From: Plecoglossus altivelis
Taxonomy: Eukaryota > Chordata > Actinopteri > Osmeriformes > Plecoglossidae
Assembly (NCBI GenBank): GCA_036571765.1
Contig: BROE01000010.1
Coordinates: 7,927,673 to 7,991,672 of the forward strand
DNA length: 64,000 bases
Direction of reading: 5' to 3'
A model generated the notes under the pieces. The model worked only from the letters and a program-made list of their open reading frames with translations, did no database searches and was not told the DNA's origin. The translations under genes and the position numbers were made by a program. Below, piece after piece: positions 1 through 12,206 of the stretch (position 1 is its first letter; every line of letters starts with the position of its first letter).

Positions 1-3000
1 CGGACATGTAGCGTTGTGGAGGCATGAGGGACACAGTAACATTTTAGGGGATGTTTGAGAGTGAAAGCAAGAAACACGTTTGACTTTTATTATAGTCCAG
101 GAGTGCGTGTAAGTGTGCATGTGAGTGTGTATGTGTGTGTGTTTAGGTGAGAGAGGCGAGGGATGGGCGTTGTTATTAGGGGATGTCGGAAACTATGAAT
201 AATGAGAGAGAAGGAGGCGCGTGTTTAAATGCAGCTGAGGTGCTCACTTTATGGAGCAGGAAATGCAGAAGCCCTGCTGAGCCCCAAGGCCCCATGGCAA
301 GGACTGAGGGGGGCTGGAGGGGGATCCTGACATTGAAAGAACTGTTCTATTCCCTTCATCACTCCTGCAGCACTCCTGCAAGGGCTAGTCTCCACATCAC
401 TAATGCTCATGCATCCCTCTCAGGCTCTATGAGAGACATCCCTGGATAGTAGCTAGTACAGTGTGCACCGACAGATCTCAGAGTGTATCGGGTCCCAGAG
501 TCTGGCATTCTCGTGGCATGTCGGCTGTGAGTGTGCCAGTCCTGCCATCTCCTATCTCGCCACGCTGGTCTATACGCGGAGATGGCTCCTCTAATTCATC
601 CTGACGGTATGCCAACCCCCTTACCCCCACCGCTATTGTGCCCCAGCGTCAGTTAGTTTTCCGCCCCATTTCAATCGCCAACCGAGCATTCCCTTCTACT
701 GCCACAAATAAAGCTGACTTCTGGGACTCTGACTGACAGTGGGGAAATGCGACGGCAGATTCTTTTTGTCCTTGGTGCATAAATTGGATGCAAGGCTGGA
801 GGTCAATCCTGATTTAACTGTTCACTTAGCTCGAAAATGTTGACCTGCTCCAAATTGGACAACTCTGCTCAGTCTGCAGTGTGCATGTGCCCATTCTGCT
901 GTGGAGAAAACAGCTCTCTGTGAATGTCCAGCGATAATAGGCCGAGCAACTTCCTTGCTGATCCAGCATAACGCTGCTCTTTTTTGTGTTGGCACTAACC
1001 CACAGCAATGTTTGATTCTCTGCCTGGATTACGCCCTTGAGAAAAAATCCACTGTCTATGTCGCTGTTTCCAATTTCTCCAAATTGCACCAGCTTTAACT
1101 GGCTTCCAGATCCCTTTATCATGTCAACACCAATCTACAGTTTTCTGTTGAGGATGCTCTATTGTCATGCAGTACAGTCATGTTTGAGGCGAAAAAAGGT
1201 ACCACTAAGGAGGGATTGTTGGCCAGTTCTAGTCAGGCCAGGGAGTGTTAGATGACTCATGGATGCTGATCATCGTTGGACTGACTGAGAACACCATGCC
1301 ATGGTATGTGGTAACGGTTTCATACAAGCATTCTTACTTAAGGACCTGAGAGGCCAGTGTCATGACATCGCAATTACGACGGTCCGTAGCACATAAATGA
1401 GGAGTTAGTATGATACTCCCATAGCACGCTAAGCCTCCAAATGAAGAAGTGACTAGACTTAAGAGTCAGAGCGTGCTAATCATCCACAGAAGCTCTAATT
1501 GACTGTCTGCCTGAAGGAGATAGTGACAGCAGGATTAGCATTCAGTCATTATCACAGGCCTCTGCAGAGACAGCATGACATCAGGGCAATTGACCATGGG
1601 CTGAGTGAAGGACTAACTGACAAGACATAACTACCATGTAAAACTGTTTTGTTTTTTTTACAACATTGCTTTTTCCACTACTCTGTTACACATGCTGTCA
1701 ATTAGGAGAGTCTTTGGTAAACATAGTTTACTTCCACACACAAACATACAGGATGCAGGTTGTGTAACCATCAGAACATTTTGCATATTGCAACACAACA
1801 AATTGAGCCAGTTCACTTGACATGCAATGATTTCTTTAACGGAAACTCCTTTGATCAAATGATGCACATGAAAGGGAGTGATATTTGTTTGTATTTGAAG
1901 AGATATTTTAGGGACAGGAGAGATCTGAGTAAATCGTGGAAGCCTATCAAATCCCTTTTGAAGTAGTGTTACAGGTACTGCAGGGATAGAAATAGGCTTA
2001 GTAAGAATACACGTTTTCTTAACATTTCTCAGTCTTCCATGGCTTCAAATCAAGCAATTAGGTACCATATAATTACTTTCTATTTTCAAGAGCATTTTAA
2101 TTGAGAGGGCTATTTCTTAATGACTGACACAGAACATTGATTGTGAACAAAACAATGTGAGCCAACACACTAGCATGGCGCAGTGTTAGAGATGTCACAG
2201 GGGAGACTTGACCCTGGAGATGAGCAGAGACATGGAAATCTTGCTAAGCAGTTGGACACAATGATTTTTGCCAGAGGTTAACATCTGACTCAGTCTGTCT
2301 GTGGGCATTTGGATCTATGGTGCATAAGGTTCATAATGTTACGGTTAAGGTCTGCCACCACCAAACAAGCTTCCACAGCTAAAAGAATAACACATCGAGA
2401 TGTCTTTTAAAAGCAGCATTTTACCAGCATTTTATCCTATGACATGAATTTGATCATTATCGAATGTACCGAATCATTCACTCTTTGATTGTCTTAGTGC
2501 AGACATACATCTGTATCTGCATGAGGGAGCTTTGATAATGCAGTTTATGGGAATAACCTTATCAGCAACATGTCTGCGGAATTTCACAGTCTTGTAGAGA
2601 AGACATGGTTATCGAACTGAAGGCCTGCTAGAGCAAGTTAATGTCTTCATTAACAAAAATGAAAGGACCTCATTAGTCAAAGGGTCAATTTGACTATATT
2701 CTGGGATTCTGAGGACGGCAGGGGTGAAATGCTGATTCTCTGTGCATCTCTATCCATCTATGCTGAATCTCCACACATGACACGTAACACGTATATAATA
2801 TATGTACACATATAATTCACAAAAAAACTACTTTGTGGAGAAATGGCCCAATCCTAGCCTGTAAAGCACTTGTTTGTGCCTGTAGTGGTTGACATGATGA
2901 ATTAATGTGCACCCAATGGGCCTAAATGTGATATATAGTGGTACAGTACATTACTGTACGTGGTTTGGTGATGTATGGCATTATGCTCTTCAGAGAACTA

Positions 3001-3176
3001 GGTAATGCAGCAATGGCAAATGCTCGTCTAGTGATTTATGGTACTATTTTCTGTTATGGTGACTTACCCTGAGGGCTCCTTTCTGAAAATAGACTACTTC
3101 CTCAGATTATTTCACGAAAATGTTCTTTCATTCAAGGAAGGGTTTTGTAAGGTATGCTGTTTAAATCATACGTTAC
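1..3176 (-). other. anos1: anos1 intron 2 (partial)
   Basis: This stretch lies downstream of anos1 exon 2 on the minus strand. I looked for the next Cys-rich exon and the WAP-domain exon and found neither. It holds a short GT-rich run near 108-146 and otherwise unremarkable AT-rich intronic sequence. The open frames here match no family I know. Confidence 0.6.
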
Positions 3177-4841
3177 CTTAGCACATTGTTTATGGCTTTG
3201 ACACCAGCTGAGGGGTCCGTTGTTCTGCAAAGCGCGAGGAGAGGATGTGAGAGGAGAGAGGGAAAGTGAGAGGAGGAAAAAGAAAAGGGTGTGATGAGTC
3301 AGGGTTAGACTGTCAAATACTAATTTAATCAAGTGAAATTGTATTCTGTAGTGCAACCAATACAAGATTATAATATAATCTGAAGAGACAGGATATAAAA
3401 TCGAGCATGACTGTAGCGGGCCAGAAACTCCTCTCTGGAATTCTCTTCTAGCGGTGTTGACCACCAGCATATCATAGCTGAACATTCTACGAAACACGTT
3501 CTCATTCCAAACCCTCAGACAGGAGCTTATCAATAAGAAATCAGTGACAGTTCTAAGCACTGAACTTGCTGGCTGGAATCTGAGGACACCAGAAGATGCT
3601 ATCGTCTTAATTATCTCTGACAAAAGATTCTGTTTATTGGCCCCTACTGCTGAAAATGAACATTCCCAGTCTGTCGAGTGGTAACAGTCAGTCATTGTTT
3701 TGCAGTCTGACACAGTATCCACTGCAGATAAGGACATATCTGATCAATGTCCCTCACAGATGGAGAGGGTGGGACTGACTTGTCCATTTAGCAATGACCC
3801 CGCCACATCCTTCCAGGGTAGTCATAATACCCGTCATGTCTTGACCTCTGCAAAAGGTCATAAGTGAATTTGTGGTTAATAATGACATGTCCATTCCTAC
3901 GATAATGTCTTTCACAAGTGTCTCTTTTCCCTGATTCTCTATGGATTTACAATGCACACTGTGTTTCATAATAGGCTATTGGGAAAATACAGTACATTCT
4001 TGTTTTGCATTACAAAGAATCTAGAGCTACTTATAATCCTGGAAGAAACCTTTCTCTTTAAATAGGCCTTTTAAGTGCATATGGTTTGTATGGGTGCATC
4101 TCCCATGTGTAATGGTGGCTCTCAATTTGATCATGCTCTTCTTTGTCAGCTCTGTGTACTCTAATACAAAGATGGAAAAGGACGTTTTGTTTTGCAGTGG
4201 GGCACATATCCCAGTGAGGGGATTGGTATGGATGTTATCTGGATAACAAGTGTTGTTAGGCAGGCCAGCACTACCCAAATGAAAAAAGTATGGAAAGAAC
4301 TTTTAATGAGGGACACACACACGTGCAAATACACATACAAACACAGGAGGCTTCGTCATGTCATCATCAATCTGCTTGAAGGTTAGGATTTGCGATCATT
4401 TTCGAGGGTAAGGGAAGGATAAAATTTAATCCATGTTGTGGAGTTAATCAAATGAGTTTTGAATCATTAAAAGCAAAGGCAAAAACAGGATTCCAGGCAC
4501 GTTTAAAACGAATTAAATTGGTATGTACTTTAGCCTTTAGACTGTCACACGTAATTAGTGATGAATGCAAACGTTGTGATGCTATTATTCTACAGTTTGG
4601 TAGATTTCAGTCAAATTAACAGGAAAGTGCACGCACTTTTTGAACTTACCTGAACGTGTTTGGAGAACGTCGTGATGCTCGTGCTGTGTAAACTGAGGCA
4701 CCGTGACGCGCACCTCGCGCGGAAAATACTGTTCATAGACAACGAGTCGTCCTGCCTCTTAGCATTAACATTCCCCAAGCTCAAGAGTAAAATAGTCCAC
4801 AAACAAAGTCTCGTAAAAGCATCTGTATCTTTAAGCAACAT
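3177..4841 (-). CDS. anos1: anosmin-1, first two coding exons (partial; runs off the left edge)
   Basis: Anosmin-1 is a secreted extracellular-matrix glycoprotein that binds heparan sulfate and acts in FGF signalling and GnRH neuron migration. Two coding exons are visible. Exon 1 is 4841-4650 (64 codons, from ATG 4841-4839): a hydrophobic signal peptide (core LCLWTILLLSLGNVNA) and then the start of the Cys-rich domain with RARCASRCLSL, a hallmark of anosmin. It ends at donor GTAAGT (4649-4644). Exon 2 is 3224-3177 (16 codons, NNGPLSWCQSHKQCAK), with a CAG acceptor just upstream and donor GTAACG. Both junctions are phase 0, as I recall for the human gene. The rest of the Cys-rich domain, the WAP domain and the fibronectin III repeats are not in the window, so intron 2 is longer than 3.1 kb. 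Teleosts can carry two copies (anos1a, anos1b); I cannot tell which this is. Confidence 0.9.
3225..4649 (-). other. anos1: anos1 intron 1
   Basis: Intron of about 1.4 kb between anos1 coding exons 1 and 2, with GTAAGT at the 5' end (minus strand, 4649) and TTTGCAG at the 3' end. The long minus-strand open frame that covers exon 2 (3132-3737) is mostly intronic read-through. Only the 48 bases 3177-3224 are supported as coding. Confidence 0.75.
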
Positions 4842-7065
4842 GATTTTGAATCACTGTTATCTTGCGTTGGTGTATGCAGGTAGGGGTATCGGACAATTAG
4901 TGGATGCGGTCAGGGACTCGGATGAAACTTCTACCATCACTAAGGGAGGAGCCACCATCCCAGCCCGAACTTCCAATGGGAGTTAAGAGAAACGCCGTGG
5001 CTATTCAGGTATTATGTTTGCAAGTTTACCTGCTTGTCTGTTTGTGCTACAGTTTTGACTCCCTACTGCTGTTGGTGGTGTCTGTTTCAGCCAGACCACC
5101 CAACTCATTCCCCAAACGCCGTTTGAGTTTAGGTGTGTGCGGAGTGTGAATCTATGAGCTGTAATGCCCCGCTTTTACGCCACAATTATTAATCAGTCTA
5201 TTGTCAGAATGATGACGGTTACATTAACGCAACAAATTCAATGCAATTCTATCGGATCAAATGATTCAAAAGGGTGGAAGGTTGACACTATGTAAAGTGT
5301 AGGCATGTTTTAAACACAGATCTTGTTAAATGAAGAAAAACAAGAAAAGCATGCTTACAAATAAGAACAAGTCCTTAGGGAATAAGGAAGTCCAGGGAAC
5401 CCCATAATATTCTACGGTAGCTGCAAAACAACGATCTTATGGAGTAAACCATAAAACTAAACACTACCATATCTTGCAAGGTATCTCTCCGCATTTTGGC
5501 ACTCACTTCCCTTGCCCAAGGACAGGAGAGAGCGTGACGTGTAGGAAATACTGAAGAAATCCTCTTTCTCACATGTATGGTGTAATGGGCCCTGCTTTGT
5601 ATGGGAGTTTCCAAGGGTGTTAATGAGGTACCCATTCCTCTTCCCTCATCGGATTTATGGGGCGTAGTGCTTCATGGAATCACAGTAGCTGTTCTGTCTG
5701 CAAAGTAATGAGCATTTGCAGGTGAGGGATTTTAACAGGAGATTTAGAGCCGCTGTCAGGTCAGCTGCATTTACCTTTCTTCACTGAAAAAATCTACCAA
5801 CCAAGTGTCTCCCTGAATGCCGCGGAGCAACTCTGAAGCATTTTCTCATTCTTGTGAGTTGCTTAAAAAAATCTCAGCTAAAGCCGTAGAATGAGTCTGA
5901 AGATAATAGGCACGACTCCACTGGTGGTCAACCTCACGTGATTGTGAGAAACGCATCACTTCATTTCTCAGAATTCTGCCCGGTTTTGAAAGTTGCTCAC
6001 AGTATGTTTTTCTTACTAATATAAAAATAACTTTGGGGGAAAAAATTAATGACCTCATTACGGTCCTGCATGTATGCCAGCTAATGTATACAGTTTAATG
6101 TGCGTGTGTGTCTGTGTGTGTGTGTGCAGACCTGGATTGGTGTATCCTAGCAGGTGGTGGAGAGAGCATGGTGTTGGTGTGGGGTCCTGTGGTCTCCTGC
6201 TGACTGCTGAGTGATATTTCCACATCCCTTCCAGTGCCCATATAGAGGGAAACCTCCTTTAATGGAGATCTCAGCTCATAAAGTTGGGGATCCCCTGTGA
6301 TTATAGGAGTATGCGTTCTGACCTCCTTGGGCGTGACACAGGTTCGTTAGCTACCTCAGCACTCATTACGCATTATGGTGGGGGGGATCTCTGGTCTGGT
6401 GCCTTTACACTCCGACAGAATCAATGTGTTAGCAGTAGATGATTCCATAAACAATACAGAAAATCTGCTTTCCGTTTTGACTGTTTAAAGTTACAGGTAA
6501 CATCATGCTAAAGGCTTCTTGTTACATGTGAGACATTAATCCTCAATACATTGATACTGTGTTGACATCATTATTGACAAGGTGCTTGTCCTATGAGAAA
6601 TGGATTGTGAGCTTCAATACAGTGTCTATGAATTGTGAAATGTTAATTTATAAATAAAGGTTATATAGATAGTAGTGATAATCACAGTGCCAACCTTAAA
6701 CACACTACATAACATTCATCCTAATGAGCCATGAGTATGTGAGATACATGGCCTGATCAGAGCAGTCTACGCTGCTTGACAAAACAGTGTCATGTTATAG
6801 TTCTAAGAGCTCTGTTGACATCTAGTGGAAGGAAGGTGTCATTATATTTTTCAAGCACAGCAAATATGAGTCTGTTGCGTACTGTATGTGATTTGGCATA
6901 ATGACAGGTGTGACGCAGAGAGCAATCCACTTTCCAGCCACATATGTTCCAGTAATCCTGCTCCAGCCACCTGCCTCTTTGGTTTACGTGGTGAAACTAC
7001 TGTCAACCAAACTCAAACATGAAGGAGGTGAGAAAGACCAGACAAGCATGGGGTGCATTTCTTAT
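4842..7065. other. anos1 5' flank and anos1-Ly6 intergenic DNA
   Basis: About 4842-5110 has more CpG than its surroundings and lies just upstream of the anos1 start codon, so it should hold the 5' UTR and promoter. I see no clear TATA box and did not place the start site. Farther right there is a GT microsatellite at 6102-6126 and no supported gene. Confidence 0.4.
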
Positions 7066-7073
7066 ATCTGAAT

Positions 7074-7265
7074 TTTATTTCTTTCAGTTTTGCAGTGTAG
7101 TAAGTGTTAACAAATAGAAAGACTAGAATTCTATGAAGCTGTAAAATGACAATAGATGTAATTTATATATGTAATGCAATCAATTCATTTGACAAGTTCC
7201 TTGGTCGTGGATTGAAAATAATATGTTAATCGAATATCAGTTTTTTCATAGAGATGTATCAATCT
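7074..7265 (-). other. Ly6 gene 3' UTR with poly(A) signal
   Basis: After the stop codon at 7266 there is about 190 bases of noncoding sequence. It ends in an AATAAA signal on the minus strand (TTTATT at 7074-7079). Confidence 0.5.
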
Positions 7266-8030
7266 CTAGATGTTGCAGCGATCGGAGGAGCAGCATCTGA
7301 CATCAATGCTGCGATTCATTCCCAGAATTGTACACTCTGAAGTCTTCATGCATCTCTTGAAATATGAGATAGCTGAGAAGGAAGAAGAAACTCCAAACGT
7401 TAGAACACAATAAAACCCAGAGACAAAGCTTTTTATACTTTAAATAGTACTGGTTTACCAATAAACCGTTTGTGACTGGTTGCTACTGTATATCAAGGAC
7501 ATGGGTAATAGTTGCAAGATTATTATGATATTTAAAAATAATAATCAAATGCATTACTGTCATCTCGGTTCATTACATTACTCATAATGTATTTACATGC
7601 AACCAAAGGGTCTGTGAGCTGAGTCTTGTCTGTAGTTTTATTGCAACTGGTGAGATACATTTTGTATGTTGAAATATGTGGAACTACTTCAAATAGTAAT
7701 TCAAACTGGTCGGTCCGCGGTAACTACACTATCTTGACAGAGTTGAATGACTGCACTTACGGAGTGGAGGCTTGAAAATCACCGAGCCACACTTGTCAAA
7801 GCCAAACGAGCAGGTCTCTACGGTGTTGGTGCAGCGGGAGCCTGGTGAACCGGGGACACATCGGTTGCACTTCAAGCTCTCCCCTGGAGAAACAAGAAAC
7901 AAGGCTTATAACTTGCAGCCTCCAGATCACATTCATCCTACACAAACTGAAAAGGCACCTCTTCCAAGGGAGACTTACCATAGCTAACAGCTAGGAGGAG
8001 GAGAAGGAGAGCAGAGTATACAGCTTTCAT
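7266..8030 (-). CDS. small secreted Ly6/uPAR-domain (three-finger) protein, 93 aa
   Basis: Hand-assembled three-exon gene. Exon 1 is 8030-7979 (signal peptide MKAVYSALLLLLLAVSYG), exon 2 is 7883-7761, exon 3 is 7372-7266 (stop TAG 7268-7266). All introns are GT-AG (donors GTAAGT and GTAAGT/GTAAGTGC; acceptors TCCAG and TCAG). Split codons join as GGG (Gly) and CCT (Pro), so the frame stays open. The mature part has ten cysteines: it starts LKCNRC, continues with CSFGFDKCGS and RCMKTSECT, and ends with the Ly6 signature RCCSSDRCNI. Ly6/uPAR proteins are disulfide-rich three-finger domains that bind receptors or complement or regulate ion channels. This one stops just after the CCxxDxCN motif with no hydrophobic tail, so it should be secreted and not GPI-anchored. 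The family is certain; the ligand and orthologue are unknown. Confidence 0.85.
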
Positions 8031-8492
8031 CTCACTTGCTATCCCGGACTGTGATTCAAGAAACACAGAAAGCCATGAAAGATTCGCCATACAGAAGATA
8101 GCATTATACGATTCACATAGGCCAGACACTGTGTCTTTTGAGGAAACCCAAAGAAGACTTGAACGTACATATGTATTTGTTCAGCTCATGAATACAAAGT
8201 AATGGTGCAGCCAAAGCTGAATGCCTCAGAGGATTTTCTTTTGATTATTAATTTACTATTTACCACACTGATCAAAGTCATGGAATGATATGCTGATGTT
8301 ATTTGTCATTTAAATAATATAACTTTAAACAAATCACAACATCATGCATGCAAAAAAACAATAATAAAACATCACAATATCCTGATTGCATTTATTTGTG
8401 AAGACATATTTAATCTTTCACAAAATAATACACCTTTGGACCATGAATTTAGCGATTACCGAGTTTTAGATAAGACATATACAGTATCTCAC

Positions 8493-8562
8493 CAGACTGT
8501 TCTTCTTGGATGAATAAAGTGATTCCTGTAGTCTCTACTTCCAGTCTATCAACTATATATAG
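8493..8562 (-). promoter_or_regulatory. probable TATA box and short noncoding exon 1 of the Ly6 gene
   Basis: On the minus strand, CTATATATAG (8562-8553) is a TATA-like box. About 30 bases downstream a start site near 8528 would give a noncoding exon ending at 8493, before a good donor GTGAGA (8492-8487). The coding exon has its own acceptor (TCACAG, ending at 8049), leaving 18 bases of 5' UTR before the ATG. The elements fit together but are unproven. Confidence 0.4.
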
Positions 8563-9270
8563 TGTCCCATGTGCCTGTTGACAAGTGTTATCAGATAATG
8601 AGTCATAGAATGTTCTGGATTTCATAAAGGTTTGTGTTCATGTCCTAGTTCCAGAGGATAGCCCAGTCTTGCACAACAGGTTGAGCAAGATGCAAACAAA
8701 ACAAAAAAAATATTGCCATGAGCAGGGCAGACAATACATTCATTTATAGTAGGTGAAAGAAGTAGGCCAGTCACGATCAACCACAATCATTTATCGGAAA
8801 TATGTTGCAACTGGTTCTGATTGCGATGCCAGGCATTGACGTTTAGTGTGTTTACTCACCTTTCCTGTTGGAATCTTAGAATGTTAACCCAGCGATGACC
8901 AACCTTCCTGAACACTTTATTGTGATTTGTAATGTAGGATGGTCACTTGCATATTATGTTACGTTTATTCAGTTTGTGGTTTGTGCGTATGTTCATCACC
9001 TTGATTAGAAACGAAAAAATCCTTCCAGACAAAATGTTTAAGATTCGAGGACAAACAGAAGATGACAATGAATCAAGACTTTATAGGTAACATTATAGCT
9101 TAAATATGAGGCTTGCATATCACCTTACTTTCATTATCACTTTGTAGTGTTCTGTTGAGATGCTTTCATAGAAAGTAGGCCTATTCGTTCACAAGGACAC
9201 TTACAAGAGGCTCTTAACAAAAGGTCACATTAGTCACTATTAGTCCAGCTGACTGAAGCAAACGCTGCTG
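8563..9270. other. intergenic DNA between Ly6 gene and mras
   Basis: AT-rich single-copy-looking sequence. I see no gene, RNA or repeat that I can support. Confidence 0.4.
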
Positions 9271-9273
9271 CAG

Positions 9274-10941
9274 TTTATTAGCACTTTATTTTTTGTTACA
9301 CCAATGGCTGTGGCTTAGAAAATCCACAGATGGGGCATAGATTATTTTAAAAACAAATCTAGCCCTAAGATGCTCAGTATAAAGCATTTGGTCATTTGAA
9401 TTAGTGATGGCAAACTGTCATATACATTATTTTCTGAAACAAACGTGCATGAATGCATGTTTCATATATGTTCTATGTTTGCACTTCCCTGCCACAGTAG
9501 ATTCTGTGCTTATACATCTTGCATGGCTAACAAAACCGATTCTGATGAAAATTCTAAATTACAATTTGTCATTTGGCATATGGTTTGACTGTTTATTTAC
9601 TTAAATTAGTTCAGTGGTTGTTTGACAGATCGATTTCATACAGATTTGTGTTCATGTCCTATTTGGGGTGTAGACATTTTACTAAACTTGCTTCCTGCCT
9701 CAATATATTGTTAAAAGACGTCACAGGCAGTTCTACATAAAACCACTGGGAGGCACTGAAAGACCAAATAGCCAAAATGAGAATATGTTACATTAAAGAC
9801 CTTTTTGGTATTAAGCCATTTTGGTAGCAATTCACTTTCTACATTGTACTACATTAGTAATTTTCATTTTGCCAACTGTAACAGCTACCATGTGTAATTA
9901 TTTTTTGTTAAACCTAAATAATACAACAATTAAAAAGGCAGAAGCGAAAGATAATACTTCACAATTACATGTTTGGTATCATGTAGTATGGATGGTAATA
10001 CATTTGACACTGCATTTTCAGCACTTGGAGCTACAGCAAACCCTTTATATACTGCTGACACCATTTTTTTTTAACTGAAGTACATAACATGGGCAAAGCA
10101 AAGTTCTGTTGCAAAAAATAAATGCATGACAGGGCACACACATTAAACACACAGCTGTTCAAACTATCTTGGCAACACAATTGTTTACTGAGAGTTCCTC
10201 TCTGCAGTCCAATAAATGCAGTCAAACAATGCAGTCAGATGTCAAACAAATACAATGCATTGATATTTACTAATGAAGCAACAGCCATGGCAAAGTGAGA
10301 TACGTATGAAATGCTGTACAGTAAAGTGCTTTTTTTAATGTGACTTCATTTCAACTGGTTTGCTTGAAACCCTCCCTGTGAAAGCTTCAACTGCCTCTTA
10401 GCCTCTGCTACATTGTGCCAGCTGGGAGACATTGGGACAGCCAGATTTCCTCTTTGCTCACTTCCCCTTCAGCCCTTCAGCCTGCTGCTCTGGCAGGCCT
10501 GCTGATCCCAACACAAACAGACACATCCTCTCCCTCTCTCCTTATTCTGTACAATGCCGTGGCTGTGGGATACGGAAAGGACTACCCTTACAGACGTCCA
10601 TTGCTTGCATCAAATCAATGAAACACAAATCAAACATTGGCCAAGTTACAGTACATTCACAGGCCTTTTCTCGATAAATGGCCATTGTGTGCTCATGGCC
10701 AGTTTGTATTACAGAGTATGAGTGCAAGACCAATTCCCCTGATGTAGAGTACTGTCCAGGTGGCCAGGTTCATCTGTGAAACCTCTCCTTCTCCTTATAG
10801 GGCCATTCCCATGCTGCCTGAAGGCACGCCTGCTGGGACTGAGTCATTGGCCCTTGTGCCAGGGAGCACCTTGACAGTTGGCAGAGTGTAAACACTCGAC
10901 ACTCTCACCTCATCCCTCTTCCTCAGAGAGCCCTGGAGCAA
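9274..10941 (-). other. mras: probable mras 3' UTR
   Basis: No coding exon follows the mras stop codon. The first paired minus-strand AATAAA signals appear as TTTATT at 9285-9290 and 9274-9279, which would give a 3' UTR of about 1.65 kb. Long 3' UTRs are usual for MRAS. The end point is inferred from these signals only. Confidence 0.4.
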
Positions 10942-12192
10942 TCAAAGGATTACACAGTGGTGTCTGTGAGGTCCACTGGATCTCTCAGAGCGCCATTTCG
11001 TTTTCTTCTTCTTCTTCTTCTGGCTCCTGTCTGGGATCTCCTGCCTGGGGGAGGAGGTGTCGGGAGGAGTAGTCAGGAGGAGGTGTCAGGAGGAGGTGTC
11101 AGGGAGCAGGGTGCAGAGTTAAAAATGGATGGCAATTTAAATATTCATCATCAGAGGATTTCTATTTTTACTAACCATTTATTGGGCTGTTGCCGTTCAA
11201 AGTGGTTTAAACTTACCTGATGACTCTGACAAGCTCGTGAAAAGCCTTGTCAATGTTCATGGGAGGGTCCTTGGCACTTGTTTCAATGTAAGCTATCTGT
11301 CAGGGTGAAATGTCACATATTTATAAAGAATCTAGTCGGAATTATGATTGAAGAATAGGAGGAGCTATAAAACATTTACATGGATTCTTTTACACTCACA
11401 TCATGTTTAGAAGCCATTTCCTTCCCCTGGTCACTGGAGATTTTCCGTAAGTGTAACAAGTCCACTTTGTTTGCCACAAGAACGATAGGGAAAGACTCCC
11501 TACAATACATGAACAAGTGAGAGTCTGCATAGTTTTGTCCAAGTCAAGTCAGTGTCATTCAGTAGCACTTCCGTCCAAAACATTTGAATAATATCATGCA
11601 CGTGCATGAGGTTTTACTTCAAATGGACAGCGCCCTTGCCAGAAAGGTGTTGTGTAACTGATAGTGTTCTAGTACTCTGCCCTGGTCCTGTTGGGACAGA
11701 CAGGGGCCTCACCTATCTTTGACCCGGAGGATGAGCTGATGGAAGCGGTCCACATGCTCAAAACTGGCCTTGTCTGTGACAGAGAACACGATGAGAAAGC
11801 CATCACCTGTCCTCATGTACTGTTCCCTCATGGCACTAAACTCCTCCTGGCCAGCAGTGTCTAGAACTATGGAGACAAAGACATAAGTCACAGGTATATT
11901 AGACACACCTTTAAATAGATGCACTCATTGACACATACATACTTTGAAGACGCATAAGTAGGTTTCAGAAGCTTTATGATTTTCCTTGCAAGTGCTTACC
12001 ATCTAAGATAGCCCACTGGCTATCAATCTCAGTGTGTTTCAGATATGAATCCTCGATGGTGGGGTCATAATCAGGGACAAAGATCTTCTGAAAAAACTGG
12101 ATGGTGAGAGCACTCTTTCCTACGCCCCCATCCCCCACCACAACCAGCTTATAAGTGGGTAGATTGTCACTGGGAACAGCACTGGTTGCCAT
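10942..12192 (-). CDS. mras: M-Ras small GTPase, 209 aa
   Basis: M-Ras cycles between GDP and GTP at the plasma membrane; with SHOC2 and PP1 it forms the phosphatase that activates RAF kinases. Five coding exons join in frame: 12192-12000, 11866-11713, 11499-11400, 11296-11217, 11044-10942 (stop TGA 10944-10942). The protein starts MATSAVPSDNLPTYKLVVVG, the N-terminal extension specific to M-Ras. It has the P-loop GDGGVGKSA, the effector loop YDPTIEDSY, switch II DTAGQEEFSAMREQY, the guanine motif NKVD and the ETSAK motif. The C-terminus has a six-lysine run, then TKWR, and ends CVIL, a CAAX box expected to be geranylgeranylated because it ends in Leu. Human M-Ras is 208 residues. The ATG sits 14 bases inside an exon with acceptor CTCCAG, so at least one noncoding 5' exon lies farther right. 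No key residue is missing. Confidence 0.96.
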
Positions 12193-12206
12193 AGTGACAG
12201 TTATAC

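Noticed and set aside
826..1122. 98-codon minus-strand open frame as a further anos1 exon
   Set aside because: No Cys-rich, WAP or fibronectin III features of anosmin, and no matching splice sites.
3132..3737. 201-codon minus-strand open frame
   Set aside because: Only 48 bases of it (3177-3224) are anos1 exon 2; the rest is intron on both sides of good splice sites.
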